Under the pieces are notes generated by a model. It made no database searches. It saw only the letters and a list, made by a program, of their open reading frames with translations, and had not been told where the DNA came from. 9,819 bases of DNA from Streptomyces lilacinus (GTDB taxonomy: Bacteria; Actinomycetota; Actinomycetes; Streptomycetales; Streptomycetaceae). The position numbers and the translations under genes are program-made. The stretch is from positions 10,057 through 19,875 of the forward strand of contig KL569431.1 in the NCBI GenBank assembly GCA_000715685.1, given 5' to 3'. This document shows, piece by piece, positions 9,089-9,819 of this stretch (its first letter is position 1; the number at the start of each line of letters is the position of its first letter).

Positions 9089-9819
9089 TGCGACAGCGAC
9101 TGCGACTGCGACGCGCGACACGAGTGGTGACGGCCGCGCTGGTCGCCGCCGTGGCCCTGGGCGCCTCGGCGGGCACCGCCGGGGCGGACGACGAGGCCCC
9201 CACCGAGGCCGGCACGGCCTTCCGGACGGCCGTGGCGATCGGGCAGGGCGAGAAGGCCACCGCCGACGCCTCCACGGGCGACTACCTCTACTGGCAGTTC
9301 CCCGCGGGCGCCGGGCAGCGGGCGACGGTGAAGGCGACCGTCAAACTGCCCGAGGAGAGCGCGCGCCACGGCGCCGCCACCTGGCAGCTCGACGTCTTCG
9401 ACGGGCTGCGCCGCCGACAGGCGTGCACCTCCGGCGAGCAGACGAGGCGGGCGGCCCAGCAGGACACCACCGTGGCCCTCACCTGCACCCTGCGGACCGT
9501 GCGCCCGTGGTCCGAGCGCTGGTCCGACGACCCGCTGCCCGGGGCGTACTACGTCCGCCTCACCGTCACCGACGCCCCCGACCGGGACCTGGGTCTGCCG
9601 GTGAAGGCGGAGGTCGAGGCGTCCGCCGAGGACATGGGCGGGGCCCACGCCGGGGACGGCGAGCTGGGCGCCCCGCTGCACGCGGCGGCCCTCGCCGAGC
9701 CCGACGGCGGCTGGAACGGCGGCTGGTGGTCCGGCCGCTGGGGCTGGACCCTGGGCGGCGCCGTGCTCTGCGCCCTCGCGGCCGTCGGCGGCTACACCCT
9801 CACCCCTGTCTCTTATACA
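9088..9819 (+). CDS. Exported membrane-anchored protein, partner of the VWA protein (3' truncated)
   Basis: ATG 9088 overlaps the VWA stop by one base (TGATG) and has a strong Shine-Dalgarno, GGAGGGAG (9075-9082), 5 nt upstream, so the two genes are cotranslated. The frame is open to the window end. Genomic sequence supports about 239 residues, and the last codons from 9806 come from adapter. A signal peptide (1-33, arginine-rich start, cleavage near GTAGA/DDE) precedes a beta-rich ectodomain with DYLYWQFPAGAGQRATVKAT (65-84), which resembles the KPGQ segment of the VWA protein. Two Cys (TGEQ-side ACTSGEQ and LTCTL) flank a variable stretch. A Gly/Trp-rich linker leads to the start of a hydrophobic helix (from about 221). 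No named family recognised. The real C-terminus is missing. It probably acts with the VWA protein on the outer face of the membrane (inference). Confidence 0.8.
   Translation, partial: MRQRLRLRRATRVVTAALVAAVALGASAGTAGADDEAPTEAGTAFRTAVAIGQGEKATADASTGDYLYWQFPAGAGQRATVKATVKLPEESARHGAATWQLDVFDGLRRRQACTSGEQTRRAAQQDTTVALTCTLRTVRPWSERWSDDPLPGAYYVRLTVTDAPDRDLGLPVKAEVEASAEDMGGAHAGDGELGAPLHAAALAEPDGGWNGGWWSGRWGWTLGGAVLCALAAVGGYTLTPVSYT
9806..9819 (+). other. Sequencing adapter remnant (Nextera mosaic end)
   Basis: CTGTCTCTTATACA is identical to the first 14 bases of the Nextera transposase adapter read-through sequence CTGTCTCTTATACACATCT. It is abruptly AT-richer than the DNA before it and lies at the very end of the window. 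It is best read as untrimmed adapter at a contig edge and not as chromosomal DNA. Confidence 0.93.

Overview
The window looks like the end of a draft-assembly contig from a Streptomyces or close relative. The base composition is very GC-rich, with strong G/C bias at third codon positions. Two starts are GTG. Operon genes overlap by 4 nt (ATGA and GTGA), and the intergenic DNA carries GGGGCTCCGCCCC and CGCCGGACGGGC repeats of the kind scattered through Streptomyces chromosomes. The last 14 bases match the Nextera transposase adapter, so the right edge is a library artefact and not genome.

Left part (1-3676, minus strand): a tightly coupled corrin-ring operon read right to left, cobG (precorrin-3B synthase) > cobH (precorrin-8X methylmutase) > cobIJ (fused precorrin-2 C20- and precorrin-3B C17-methyltransferase). 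Both junctions are 4-nt stop/start overlaps. A 28-bp perfect palindrome after cobIJ is the likely terminator. CobG carries an in-frame 9-nt minisatellite.

Middle (3677-4155): a divergent control region. Its left half holds nested GC-rich palindromes and dispersed repeats that would lie in the cobG leader. Its right half, on the plus strand, holds a candidate promoter, a 5' hairpin and a cobalamin riboswitch. A putative ribosome-binding-site-sequestering hairpin follows, and then a 22-codon leader ORF whose TGA overlaps the GTG start of cobN.

CobN (4156-7746, plus strand) is the full-length large subunit of the aerobic cobaltochelatase, followed by a 30-bp perfect palindrome. CobG together with CobN indicates the oxygen-dependent, late-cobalt-insertion route to vitamin B12. 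The AAA+ partner subunits of CobN and the remaining ring-modifying enzymes (CobM, CobF, CobK, CobL) are not in the window. The riboswitch should let B12 repress cobN through the leader ORF. No riboswitch is visible ahead of cobG.

Right part (7826-9819, plus strand): an apparently unrelated two-gene unit with its own promoter, positioned so that the first mRNA would be leaderless. The first gene encodes an exported, membrane-anchored von Willebrand factor A (MIDAS) protein. The second, overlapping it by 1 nt and cut by the contig end, encodes an exported protein with a similar beta-rich ectodomain and the start of a C-terminal membrane helix. This pair is the least understood part of the window.
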